Origin: an uncultured Coriobacteriaceae bacterium
GTDB lineage: Bacteria; Actinomycetota; Coriobacteriia; Coriobacteriales; Atopobiaceae
Assembly: GCA_900543875.1 (NCBI GenBank)
Contig: UQSV01000011.1
Coordinates: 1 to 34,194 of the forward strand
DNA: 34,194 bases
Direction of reading: 5' to 3'
How positions within the stretch are numbered: position 1 is the stretch's first letter; each line of letters opens with the position of its first letter. The position numbers and the translations under genes are program-made. This document shows positions 22,237 to 29,447 of the stretch, piece after piece. Under the pieces are notes generated by a model. The model saw nothing but the letters and a program-made list of their open reading frames with translations, had not been told where the DNA came from and did not search any database.

Positions 22237-23718
22237 GTGACAACGTACCATAGCACGCGCTCGCGAAACGAATCCTTAACAAGCAAGCAGGCGATTCTCG
22301 AGGGTATTGCCCACGACGGCGGTCTGTTCGTCCGCGATGACGTCGCGGCCGGCGCGCCCTCGCTTGGCGCGCTCATGGCCGGCACCTACCAGGACCGCGC
22401 CAAGCTCGTCCTGGGCCACCTGCTCGACGACTTCACGGCAGAAGAGATCGCCTCCTGCGTCGACGCCGCCTATGGCGACAACTTCGACTCACCCGCCGTG
22501 ACGCCCGTCTCGCCCTGCGGCGACGACTGGACGCTCGAGCTGTGGCACGGCCCCACGAGCGCCTTCAAGGACGTGGCCCTTCAGATGCTGCCGCAGCTCA
22601 TGCGCGTCTCGCGCGCGGGCGACGGCCGCAACGTCATGATCGTGACCGCCACGAGCGGCGACACCGGCAAGGCCGCGCTCGAGGGCTTCGCCGACGTCCC
22701 CGGCACGGGCGTCACCGTCTTCTACCCGCACGGCAAGGTCTCCGACGTCCAGCGCCTGCAGATGGCCACCCAGCGCGGCAACAACGTTGCCGTCTGCGCC
22801 ATCGAGGGCAACTTCGACGACGCCCAGACCGAGGTCAAGCGCATCTTCGCCGACGCCGCCCTGCGCGACCGCCTGGCCGAGGAGAACGTCGTGCTGTCGA
22901 GCGCCAACTCCATCAACGTCGGCCGCCTCGTGCCGCAGGTGACCTACTACTTCGACGCCTACGCGCAGCTCGCAAGCGCGGGCGCCCTCAAGGTGGGCGA
23001 CGCCATCGACTTCTGCGTGCCCACCGGCAACTTCGGCGACGTGCTCGCCGGCTACTACGCCAAGCTCATGGGCCTGCCTGTGCGCACGCTCGTCGTGGCC
23101 TCCAACGCCAACGACGTCCTCACTGACTTCATCGCCACCGGCACCTATGACCGCCGCCGCCCGTTCCACAAGACGATCAGCCCCTCGATGGACATCCTCG
23201 TGTCGTCCAACCTCGAGCGCCTGCTCTTCTACCTGAGCGAGGGCGACTGCGACCTTGTGGCCTCCCTCATGGCAGACCTTGCCGAGAAGGGCGCCTACAC
23301 GATTCCGCCCGCGCTGCTCGAGCGCCTGCACGCCACGTTTGCCTGCGGCCGCGCCAGCGACGAGGACACCCGCGCCACGATCCGCTCCACTTGGGAGGAG
23401 CACGGCGTGCTGCTCGACCCGCACACTGCGGTCGCGCGCCACGTGCTCGAACAGCGCCCCGTCGACGGCACCTGCCGCGTGGTCCTCTCGACGGCAAGCC
23501 CCTACAAGTTCTCGGCAGACGTGCTCGCGGCCCTGAACCACGACACCGCCGGCATGGGCGGCTTCGCGTGCATGGACGCCCTCGAGGAGCTCTCGCACAC
23601 GACCGCGCCCGCGGCCCTCTCGGCCCTGCGCAGTGCGCCCGAGCGCTTCGGCGACGTCGTCGCCGTCGACGGCATGAACGCCTACGTCGAGGACAAGGCC
23701 AAGGAGCTGCTCGCATGA
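22237..23718 (+). CDS. thrC: Threonine synthase
   Basis: 493 residues from GTG at 22237, with AAGGAG seven bases upstream; the long open frame before it is a shadow. The PLP enzyme converts O-phosphohomoserine to threonine. The N-terminus TTYHSTRSRNESLTSKQAILEG has the usual family form, Lys111 in HGPTSAFKDVALQ binds PLP, and the PLP-phosphate loop ATSGDTGKAALEG follows. Length fits the ThrC subgroup of E. coli and Gram-positive bacteria. The stop overlaps the thrB start (ATGA), so the pair is an operon. Confidence 0.97.
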   Translation: MTTYHSTRSRNESLTSKQAILEGIAHDGGLFVRDDVAAGAPSLGALMAGTYQDRAKLVLGHLLDDFTAEEIASCVDAAYGDNFDSPAVTPVSPCGDDWTLELWHGPTSAFKDVALQMLPQLMRVSRAGDGRNVMIVTATSGDTGKAALEGFADVPGTGVTVFYPHGKVSDVQRLQMATQRGNNVAVCAIEGNFDDAQTEVKRIFADAALRDRLAEENVVLSSANSINVGRLVPQVTYYFDAYAQLASAGALKVGDAIDFCVPTGNFGDVLAGYYAKLMGLPVRTLVVASNANDVLTDFIATGTYDRRRPFHKTISPSMDILVSSNLERLLFYLSEGDCDLVASLMADLAEKGAYTIPPALLERLHATFACGRASDEDTRATIRSTWEEHGVLLDPHTAVARHVLEQRPVDGTCRVVLSTASPYKFSADVLAALNHDTAGMGGFACMDALEELSHTTAPAALSALRSAPERFGDVVAVDGMNAYVEDKAKELLA

Positions 23719-24596
23719 TCCGCATAAGCGTTCCCGCCACGAGCGCAAACCTCGGCATTGGCTACGACACCCTGGGCATGGCCGTGTCGCTCTACTCGCA
23801 CTTCACGTTCGACCGCGCCGAGAGCCTCACGATCACGGGCTGCCCCGAGCAGTTCCAAAACGAGCACAACCTCGTCTACGTGTCGCTCGTCGACGCCCTG
23901 GCCGAATGGGGCGTGGAGCCCTTTGGTGTGTCCATCGACATCCAGACCGACGTGCCCGTGGCCCGCGGCCTGGGCTCAAGCTCGACCTGCGTGGTCGCCG
24001 GCATCATGGCCGCCGCGGCCCTCACGGGCCACACCGTGACGCGCGAGGAGCTCGTGGCGATGGCGACGCGCGTCGAGGGCCACCCCGACAACGTGGCGCC
24101 CGCGATCCTGGGTGCCGCGGTGTGCTCGTTCACGCCCGCCGGCGAGCTTCCGCGCTGTCTGCGCTACGACGTGAGCCCGCGCCTGCGCTTCCTCACGATC
24201 GTGCCGCCCTACGAGGTGCACACGAGCGAGGCGCGCAAGGTCGTGCCCCAGCAGGTGCCGCTGTCGACCGCCGTGTGGCAGATGGGCCGCATCGCGGGCC
24301 TCACGCGCGGCCTCGAGACGGGCGACACCTCGCTCATCGCGGCCGCCAACGACGACCTCATCCAGGAGCCCTACCGCCGCACGCTCATCCCCGACTACGA
24401 CGCGATTCGCGCCACCTGCCTCGAGGGCGGAGCCGCCACGATGTGGATCTCTGGCTCGGGCTCGACCCTCATGGCTGTGACCGACGACACCATCGTCGCG
24501 AAGTTTCTGCAGGTGCGCCTGCAGGAGCGCTTCCCGCAGTGCGCCACGCACATCCTTACCTGCGACGTCGACGGAGCGCAGATCGAATACCTGTAG
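23715..24596 (+). CDS. thrB: Homoserine kinase
   Basis: 293 residues from ATG at 23715, overlapping the thrC stop by four bases. It is a GHMP-family kinase that makes O-phosphohomoserine, the ThrC substrate. Motifs: PATSANLGIGYDTLG (7-21), the ATP loop VARGLGSSSTCVVAG, EGHPDNVAPAILG, and the C-terminal SGSGSTLMA. Homoserine dehydrogenase, which feeds this enzyme, is not in the window. The last 41 bases overlap the convergent VanZ-like gene. Confidence 0.97.
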   Translation: MIRISVPATSANLGIGYDTLGMAVSLYSHFTFDRAESLTITGCPEQFQNEHNLVYVSLVDALAEWGVEPFGVSIDIQTDVPVARGLGSSSTCVVAGIMAAAALTGHTVTREELVAMATRVEGHPDNVAPAILGAAVCSFTPAGELPRCLRYDVSPRLRFLTIVPPYEVHTSEARKVVPQQVPLSTAVWQMGRIAGLTRGLETGDTSLIAAANDDLIQEPYRRTLIPDYDAIRATCLEGGAATMWISGSGSTLMAVTDDTIVAKFLQVRLQERFPQCATHILTCDVDGAQIEYL

Positions 24597-25026
24597 CGAG
24601 GGCCATCCCCACCGCCACCCCCGCGCAGTCGAGCATGACGTCGGTGACCTGCCCGCTCCTGCCGGGCACGAACAGCTGGATCGTCTCGTCCGCGCTGGAG
24701 GTGGCCACGCCAACGAGCACGCGGGGCCACCACGGGCTCCCCTCGTCCCTCGTGAGGGCGAGAAGGACGCCCAACACGGTGTACTCGAGGAAGTGCGCGG
24801 TCTTTCGCACGAGGAAGGTCATCTGGCTCCACTCGTGAATGCCCATGGCCTCGAGGAGGGGCTGGAGCAGGGCGGCCACGAAGTTGCTCTGGGAGCTCGA
24901 GGCGGGCCCCGGGAAGAGCGACCTGCTCCATATGAAGGCGATCCACACCACGACGAGCGCCCGCCGCACCCACGAGGGGATGCGGCGGGCGCTCTTCACA
25001 TGCGCGTGCGTCTGGGGCGCTCCCAT
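24556..25026 (-). CDS. VanZ-like family membrane protein
   Basis: 156 residues from ATG at 25026, beginning three bases after the stop of the upstream gene on the same strand. VanZ-domain features are plain: a first membrane segment with the short motif WSRSLFPG, the core RKTAHFLEYTVLGVLLAL, and DETIQLFVPGRSGQVTDVMLDCAG near the C-terminus. VanZ itself gives low-level teicoplanin resistance in enterococci; most homologues have no known role. The gene tail overlaps the 3' end of thrB on the opposite strand. The basic end RSALRRRRR is cytoplasmic. Confidence 0.88.
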   Translation of the reverse strand: MGAPQTHAHVKSARRIPSWVRRALVVVWIAFIWSRSLFPGPASSSQSNFVAALLQPLLEAMGIHEWSQMTFLVRKTAHFLEYTVLGVLLALTRDEGSPWWPRVLVGVATSSADETIQLFVPGRSGQVTDVMLDCAGVAVGMALATGIRSALRRRRR

Positions 25027-25029
25027 GCC

Positions 25030-26424
25030 CTACGCCTGCTGGGCGGCCAGGTGACGGGCGCTCTTGATGTCGCCCGTGCCGTCAATGACCTTGAAGTAGT
25101 CGCGCAGCTTGTGACGTGCGAGGCGACGCACCGAGGGGCTTTCGTTGCGGGCGAGCTCCTGGTCGACGAGCATGTCGACGTAGCTTTCGGTGTCGACGAC
25201 CTCGGGGTGGCCGGCCTGGGGCTTGAACGGGATGAAGGCCGTGTTGGGCTCGAGGCCCTCGGGCTCGTCGAGCTCGTCGCCCACCGGGGTGGTGACGACC
25301 ACCTGCGGCGCCGCGGCGGCCTCCATGACGACCTGCTCCTCATAGCGCTCATCGAGGGCGGCCAGGGCCTCGGCCCACATGTCGCGCTGCTCGTCGGTGT
25401 ACTTGGGCTTCTTCTCGGGGAAGACCTCGGCGGGGTTGGCAAGGCGCTCCGCGAGGCTCTCGCGCGAGGGCGCGGCAGCCTGCGCGGTGGGCGCGGGCTG
25501 GGCGTACGCGGCCTGTGCGGAGGCCTGGCTTGGCTGGGCGTCCTGCGGGGCCTGCGCCGCAGAGGCGGGGCGAGACGCCGCCGGGGCGGAAGCGGCCTGC
25601 TGGGCGGGCGCGGCGGCCTGTAGGGCTCCCTGCTGCCACACCGCGCGGGCAGCCTGGACCTCGGCCGCGGTCTGGGCCGTAAAGAGCACGGCGCTGTTGC
25701 CGCTCATGCCCTCCTCGACCGACTCACCGCCCAAGGGCGAGGTGGCGCGAGGGCGCGACGAGGCGCTCATAGCGTCGTCCCACCAGCTCTCGCCCACGTC
25801 TCCCACGCTTCCATCGGCGCGCTCGATCACGGGCAGGCCCTCCATGCGGGAGGCCCCCAGGCGCTCTGACAGCACGCTCGCCACGCCCTTGGCGCGGGCG
25901 CTCATGCGCTCGGCGAGGGTACGGGTGCGCACGTAGCCCTCGGCCACGTCGACGTAGTCGGTCGAGGCCTTGGCGTTGGCCTCCCAGGCGCTCCAGGCGT
26001 CCTCGATGGCGTCGCGCACGGGCTCGGGGGCACCTGTCGCCTGGGCGCCCGGGGCCTTGGCGGCGGGCACCTGCACGCGGATGTCGCCGGTCTGCTCCCA
26101 GGCCTGGGCCGTGGCGCTGCGCTGGGTGGGCACGGCCTGGGCGGCCGTGCGGGAGGGGACGGCAGGCTGGGCATGGCTGCCGCGCAGGGCGCTCTCGATC
26201 TCTGCGCGGGCCGTGCGCGCGGCGACGGCGCGCGAGATGGCAAGGCTGCCGCAGCCAGCCACGATGGCGCCGGTGACGCAGCCGGCCACGAAGGTGAAGC
26301 CGGGGTCAGACGTGGGGACCTCGTAGCCCATGACCGTAAGCGCCTGCGCGCACGTGGGCGCTCCCCACGCGGCGGCACCGGCAAGTCCGGCAAAGATGGC
26401 AGGATTGCTGCGCCTGCTCGTCAT
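25030..26424 (-). CDS. Unrecognised membrane-anchored protein with Ala/Gln/Pro-rich region
   Basis: 464 residues from ATG at 26424; a GAGG lies close upstream, and earlier in-frame codons look non-coding. I do not recognise the family. The N-terminus has two hydrophobic segments (about 9-28 and 43-64) joined by a short presumably external loop, so the long remainder is probably cytoplasmic. After a helical Arg/Ala/Glu stretch come a charged region, a low-complexity Ala/Gln/Pro/Ser section (about 280-365), and a more conserved-looking C-terminus (AERLANPAEVFPEKKPKYTDEQRDMWAEALAALDERY in outline, then ESYVDMLVDQELARNES). It is followed immediately by the VanZ-like gene; a role in envelope organisation is conceivable but unsupported. 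Confidence 0.75.
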   Translation of the reverse strand: MTSRRSNPAIFAGLAGAAAWGAPTCAQALTVMGYEVPTSDPGFTFVAGCVTGAIVAGCGSLAISRAVAARTARAEIESALRGSHAQPAVPSRTAAQAVPTQRSATAQAWEQTGDIRVQVPAAKAPGAQATGAPEPVRDAIEDAWSAWEANAKASTDYVDVAEGYVRTRTLAERMSARAKGVASVLSERLGASRMEGLPVIERADGSVGDVGESWWDDAMSASSRPRATSPLGGESVEEGMSGNSAVLFTAQTAAEVQAARAVWQQGALQAAAPAQQAASAPAASRPASAAQAPQDAQPSQASAQAAYAQPAPTAQAAAPSRESLAERLANPAEVFPEKKPKYTDEQRDMWAEALAALDERYEEQVVMEAAAAPQVVVTTPVGDELDEPEGLEPNTAFIPFKPQAGHPEVVDTESYVDMLVDQELARNESPSVRRLARHKLRDYFKVIDGTGDIKSARHLAAQQA

Positions 26425-26597
26425 GACCTCACGCCTCCCCAGTAGCGACGGCGGCTCATGCAAACAGGCGAGATTGCGACGACGGGCCCAGCGCTCGCTC
26501 GAGCGGGGCCAATCGGGCAACGGCGGGGTCTGTTTGGTCTGCGGGTACCGTCGCTCGAACGAATTCAAGATGTGGGCGCCTCTGCACCCTTCGTATG

Positions 26598-26603
26598 ACT
26601 ATA
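26598..26603 (-). promoter_or_regulatory. Extended -10 promoter for the hypothetical-VanZ pair
   Basis: The minus strand reads TGC-TATAGT, identical to the element before rho, just downstream of the rho terminator. Confidence 0.45.
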
Positions 26604-26629
26604 GCAGCACCGGCATGCTGGCGTTGCAT

Positions 26630-26672
26630 AAAAATGCCTCCGTCCACGGTCCATCGACCAGTGGGCGGAGGC
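26630..26672 (-). terminator. Intrinsic terminator after rho
   Basis: Outer stem gcctccg (26636-26642) with cggaggc (26666-26672), inner pairs ccac/gtgg and ggtc/gacc, then A plus TTTTT on the minus strand. Confidence 0.85.
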
Positions 26673-26712
26673 TGGGGTGCTCCCTGCGCCAAGCCAGGCG
26701 CGAGAGACGTCC

Positions 26713-28377
26713 CTACAGGGCGTCGGCGTACTCGCTCTGCTGGGCCTTCTTTGCCGAGCGTATGAGGAACTCCTCGTTGGTCGCCGTGGCCTTGAGGCTA
26801 CGCACGAGCGAGTTCTCGGCGCGCTCGATGTTGTTCATGTTGGCAAGGATCCGGCGCAGGCCCCACACGAAGGGCTGCAGCTCGGGGTCGATGAGCAGCT
26901 CCTCGTTGCGCGTGCCCGAAGCCACCGGGTCGATGGCCGGGAAGATACGCTTGTCGGCCAGCTCGCGGTCGAGCTTGAGCTCCATGTTGCCGGTGCCCTT
27001 GAACTCCTCGAAGATGACCTCGTCCATCTTGGAGCCCGTCTCGACAAGCGCGGAGGCGAGGATCGTGAGCGAGCCGCCGTTCTCGATGTTGCGCGCGGCG
27101 CCCAGGAACTTCTTGGGCGGGTAGAGGGCCGCCGAATCGACGCCGCCGGAGAGGATACGCCCACTCGCCGGCTGGGCGAGGTTGTAGGCGCGGGCAAGGC
27201 GAGTGATGGAGTCGAGCACGACCACCACGTCGCGGCCCATCTCGACCAGGCGCTTGGCACGCTCGATCACGAGCTCGGAGACGGCCGTGTGGTTGTCGGC
27301 CGGCATGTCGAACGTCGAGGCCACGACGTCGCCCTTGATGGAGCGCTGCATGTCAGTGACCTCCTCGGGACGCTCGTCCACCAAAAGGCAGATGAGGTAG
27401 ACCTCGGGGTTGTTGGCGGCGATGGACTCGCAGATGCGCTTGAGCACCGTGGTCTTGCCCGCCTTGGGGGGACTCACGATGAGGCCGCGCTGGCCCTTGC
27501 CGATGGGCGCCACCAGGTCGATGGCGCGGCCGGTTATCGAGTTCTTGCCGTGCTCCATGACAAGGCGCTCGTTGGGATAGACCGGCGTGAGGTCGCGGAA
27601 GCGCGGGCGCTCGCGGGCGACCTCGGGAGAGGCGCCATTGATCGAGGCGACCTTCTGCAGCGCCGGGTACTTGTCGTTGGGGCGGCTGGGGCGCACGGTT
27701 CCCTCGACCCAGTCTCCGCGGCGCAGGCCCATGTGCTTGATGAGCTGCTGGGGAACGAAGGCGTCGTCGTCGCCAGCCATGTAGTTGCCGGTGCGCACGA
27801 AGCCGTAGCCCTCGCCCGTGATGTCGAGCACGCCCGCGACGTCGCGGAAGCCCTCGGCGCGCGCGGAGGCCACGTAGACGGCCTCGACGAGGTCTGCCTT
27901 GCGCACGCCCACGTACTCGACGCCCAGGCCCGCGGCGTGGACGCGGAGCTCCGCCACGAGCATCGAGGAGAGCATCTCGCGCGAGAGGCGCGGCTCGACG
28001 ACGCCGTTGCCGTTGTTGTTGCCGCCGTTGTTGTGGCGACCGCGGCGACGACCCTGGTTCTGTTGGTTATTGTAGCGGCCCTGCTGCTGGTACTGCTTGG
28101 GGCGGTCGGGGCGCTGATACTGCTTGCGCGGCTGCTGCTCGCCCTGGGCCTGCTGCGTCTGGGGCTGTTGCTGGGCCTGCTGCGCCTGGTGCTGCTCGGG
28201 CGCGGGCTGCTCGTCCTTGCGCTGACGCGCCTTGCGGCGCTTGGGAGCGGGCGCGTCTGCCGCGGGCGCGGAAGGGGCCTGGGGCTGCGAGACGGCCTCG
28301 GGCTGCTCAACGACCTTGCGCGTGCGGCTGCGGCGGCGTTTGGCCGGCTGGGCAGCCTCGTTCTTATCTTCTGTCAC
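26713..28377 (-). CDS. rho: Transcription termination factor Rho
   Basis: 554 residues from GTG at 28377, with AAGGA about ten bases upstream. It is the hexameric RNA helicase that terminates transcription. An N-terminal low-complexity extension (1-128) starts basic, is Ala/Pro-rich, and from about 57 to 125 is dominated by Gln, Asn, Arg and Gly. The Rho_N helical domain follows (about 129-170), then the cold-shock RNA-binding domain (about 178-247, with GYGFVR). The ATPase core has Walker A SPPKAGKTT (302-310), Walker B VVVVLDS (384-390), the Q loop near LSGGVDSAAL and the R loop near SKMDEVIFEEFKGTGN. Actinobacterial Rhos often have long insertions; this one is prion-like in composition. 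Confidence 0.97.
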   Translation of the reverse strand: MTEDKNEAAQPAKRRRSRTRKVVEQPEAVSQPQAPSAPAADAPAPKRRKARQRKDEQPAPEQHQAQQAQQQPQTQQAQGEQQPRKQYQRPDRPKQYQQQGRYNNQQNQGRRRGRHNNGGNNNGNGVVEPRLSREMLSSMLVAELRVHAAGLGVEYVGVRKADLVEAVYVASARAEGFRDVAGVLDITGEGYGFVRTGNYMAGDDDAFVPQQLIKHMGLRRGDWVEGTVRPSRPNDKYPALQKVASINGASPEVARERPRFRDLTPVYPNERLVMEHGKNSITGRAIDLVAPIGKGQRGLIVSPPKAGKTTVLKRICESIAANNPEVYLICLLVDERPEEVTDMQRSIKGDVVASTFDMPADNHTAVSELVIERAKRLVEMGRDVVVVLDSITRLARAYNLAQPASGRILSGGVDSAALYPPKKFLGAARNIENGGSLTILASALVETGSKMDEVIFEEFKGTGNMELKLDRELADKRIFPAIDPVASGTRNEELLIDPELQPFVWGLRRILANMNNIERAENSLVRSLKATATNEEFLIRSAKKAQQSEYADAL

Positions 28378-28589
28378 GTGTGGGAATCCTTCGTGTCTGG
28401 CGCGTGGGGCGCCTCCCCGGACCCTGCCCTACCCGCAACGCAGACGGACGCGCGGCACGCGACGAGCATGGGCGCAAAACCCATAGGCTCGCAGCCCGCG
28501 GCGCGCGACAGCGCGAGGTGTGGAATGCAAGACAAGCTGGGGAACGTGGGAATGGCCGCCGGGGGCGGCGTGGGCAAGAAGCCCGACAC
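28374..28589 (-). CDS. Possible rho leader ORF
   Basis: A 71-codon frame from GTG at 28589 whose TGA overlaps the rho GTG start (GTGA). The start lies six bases downstream of the TATAGT -10, so the message could be leaderless. The product is Pro/Ala/Cys-rich with no recognisable family, and the codon pattern does not prove it is translated. E. coli rho also has a leader-peptide ORF (rhoL), but no homology is claimed. Confidence 0.3.
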   Translation of the reverse strand: MSGFLPTPPPAAIPTFPSLSCIPHLALSRAAGCEPMGFAPMLVACRASVCVAGRAGSGEAPHAPDTKDSHT

Positions 28590-28594
28590 GGCAG

Positions 28595-28600
28595 ACTATA
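28595..28600 (-). promoter_or_regulatory. Extended -10 promoter of rho
   Basis: TGC-TATAGT on the minus strand, overlapping the stop codon region of the marR-like gene. It would give rho a leader of about 210 bases. Confidence 0.5.
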
Positions 28601-29330
28601 GCACGGAAGATTTGCGCGCGCGAGCACGAGCGGGCCTAAACTCCGCAACCTGCGCCACGAGCTTCTCGGCACGGGCTCGGCCAGACTCGGTAATCGCAAT
28701 CGAGAGGGCCGCCTGGCCCGGGGTGTCGCCGCGCTCGATGTAGCCGGCGCGCTTGAGCGACGAGGCAGCCATCGAGACGGTGGGCTGCAGCAGGCCCAGA
28801 CCGTCGACGAGCCCGCCCACCGAGCCCAGGCCGTCGCCATCGTCGCTGCAGAACGCAAGTTGCATAAGGACGAGGTCTGCCGAGGAGAACGAAATCTGCG
28901 CGGCGCCGTCGATGATGCGCATCATGCGCTCGTCGGTGCAGCGGCCCAGCGGCATGTCGGTCTTGATGTTGCGACAGACGTCGGCCACCATGCGGCGGAT
29001 GGCCACGACGCCCGTCGAGGACAGGTGGCAGTAGACGTTTCGCCTGTCGCGCTCGCCGGGCTTGCGCTCAATGAGCCCGAGCTCGGCCAAGTGACCCGTC
29101 CTGTGCGTCATCGTGGGGCGCAAAACGCCCTGGTACTCGGCTATCTGCGACGTGCGCAGAGGGCCGTTCACGTTTGCCAGGTGGCACAGTATTCCCAGCT
29201 CGTCAAAGGTAACGCGGCTGGTAGCAGGCGTGGTCTGACGCACAAGTCCATAGGCCCTGCGGACAGACAGATACTCACACACCTTCACGAAAAAGACCCC
29301 CGAGTAATCCTCGTAACCAGTCTTTAGCAT
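28596..29330 (-). CDS. Transcriptional regulator with two MarR-type winged helices
   Basis: 244 residues from ATG at 29330; a GTG at 29288 with GGGGG eight bases upstream is an alternative start. The protein appears to contain two consecutive MarR-like units. The first (about 40-110) has LRTSQIAEYQGVLRPTMTHRTGHLAELGLIERKPGERDRRNVYCHLS in outline, including the DRRN wing. The second (about 150-230) has QPTVSMAASSLKRAGYIERG and a short wing. Typical MarR proteins are about 150 residues with one unit and dimerise, so this may mimic a dimer within one chain. It binds DNA in the cytoplasm; its ligand and targets are unknown. The palindrome CCCCTAATTGGGG at the start codon suggests autoregulation. 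rho is downstream. Confidence 0.85.
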   Translation of the reverse strand: MLKTGYEDYSGVFFVKVCEYLSVRRAYGLVRQTTPATSRVTFDELGILCHLANVNGPLRTSQIAEYQGVLRPTMTHRTGHLAELGLIERKPGERDRRNVYCHLSSTGVVAIRRMVADVCRNIKTDMPLGRCTDERMMRIIDGAAQISFSSADLVLMQLAFCSDDGDGLGSVGGLVDGLGLLQPTVSMAASSLKRAGYIERGDTPGQAALSIAITESGRARAEKLVAQVAEFRPARARARKSSVL

Positions 29331-29331
29331 A

Positions 29332-29345
29332 CCCCTAATTGGGGG
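29332..29345. promoter_or_regulatory. Palindrome at the start of the MarR-like gene
   Basis: CCCCTAATTGGGGG immediately before the ATG, well placed for autorepression and similar to dyads upstream of clpP and gdhA. Confidence 0.45.
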
Positions 29346-29391
29346 AAGTATCGCAATAAATTAAGGGATTAGAAGAATTCTTTTTCGCATA

Positions 29392-29426
29392 GATGGGCCC
29401 CGCAGCTACGCGCGACGGGGCCCATC
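29392..29426 (-). terminator. Hairpin after argS
   Basis: Perfect 11-bp stem gatgggccccg (29392-29402) with cggggcccatc (29416-29426), 22 bases beyond the argS stop. There is no U-run, so termination may be incomplete. Confidence 0.5.
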
Positions 29427-29447
29427 AGGATCGGTTGTGTATGAACG

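Noticed and set aside
22489..23748. A 419-residue minus-strand open frame
   Set aside because: Antisense shadow of thrC.
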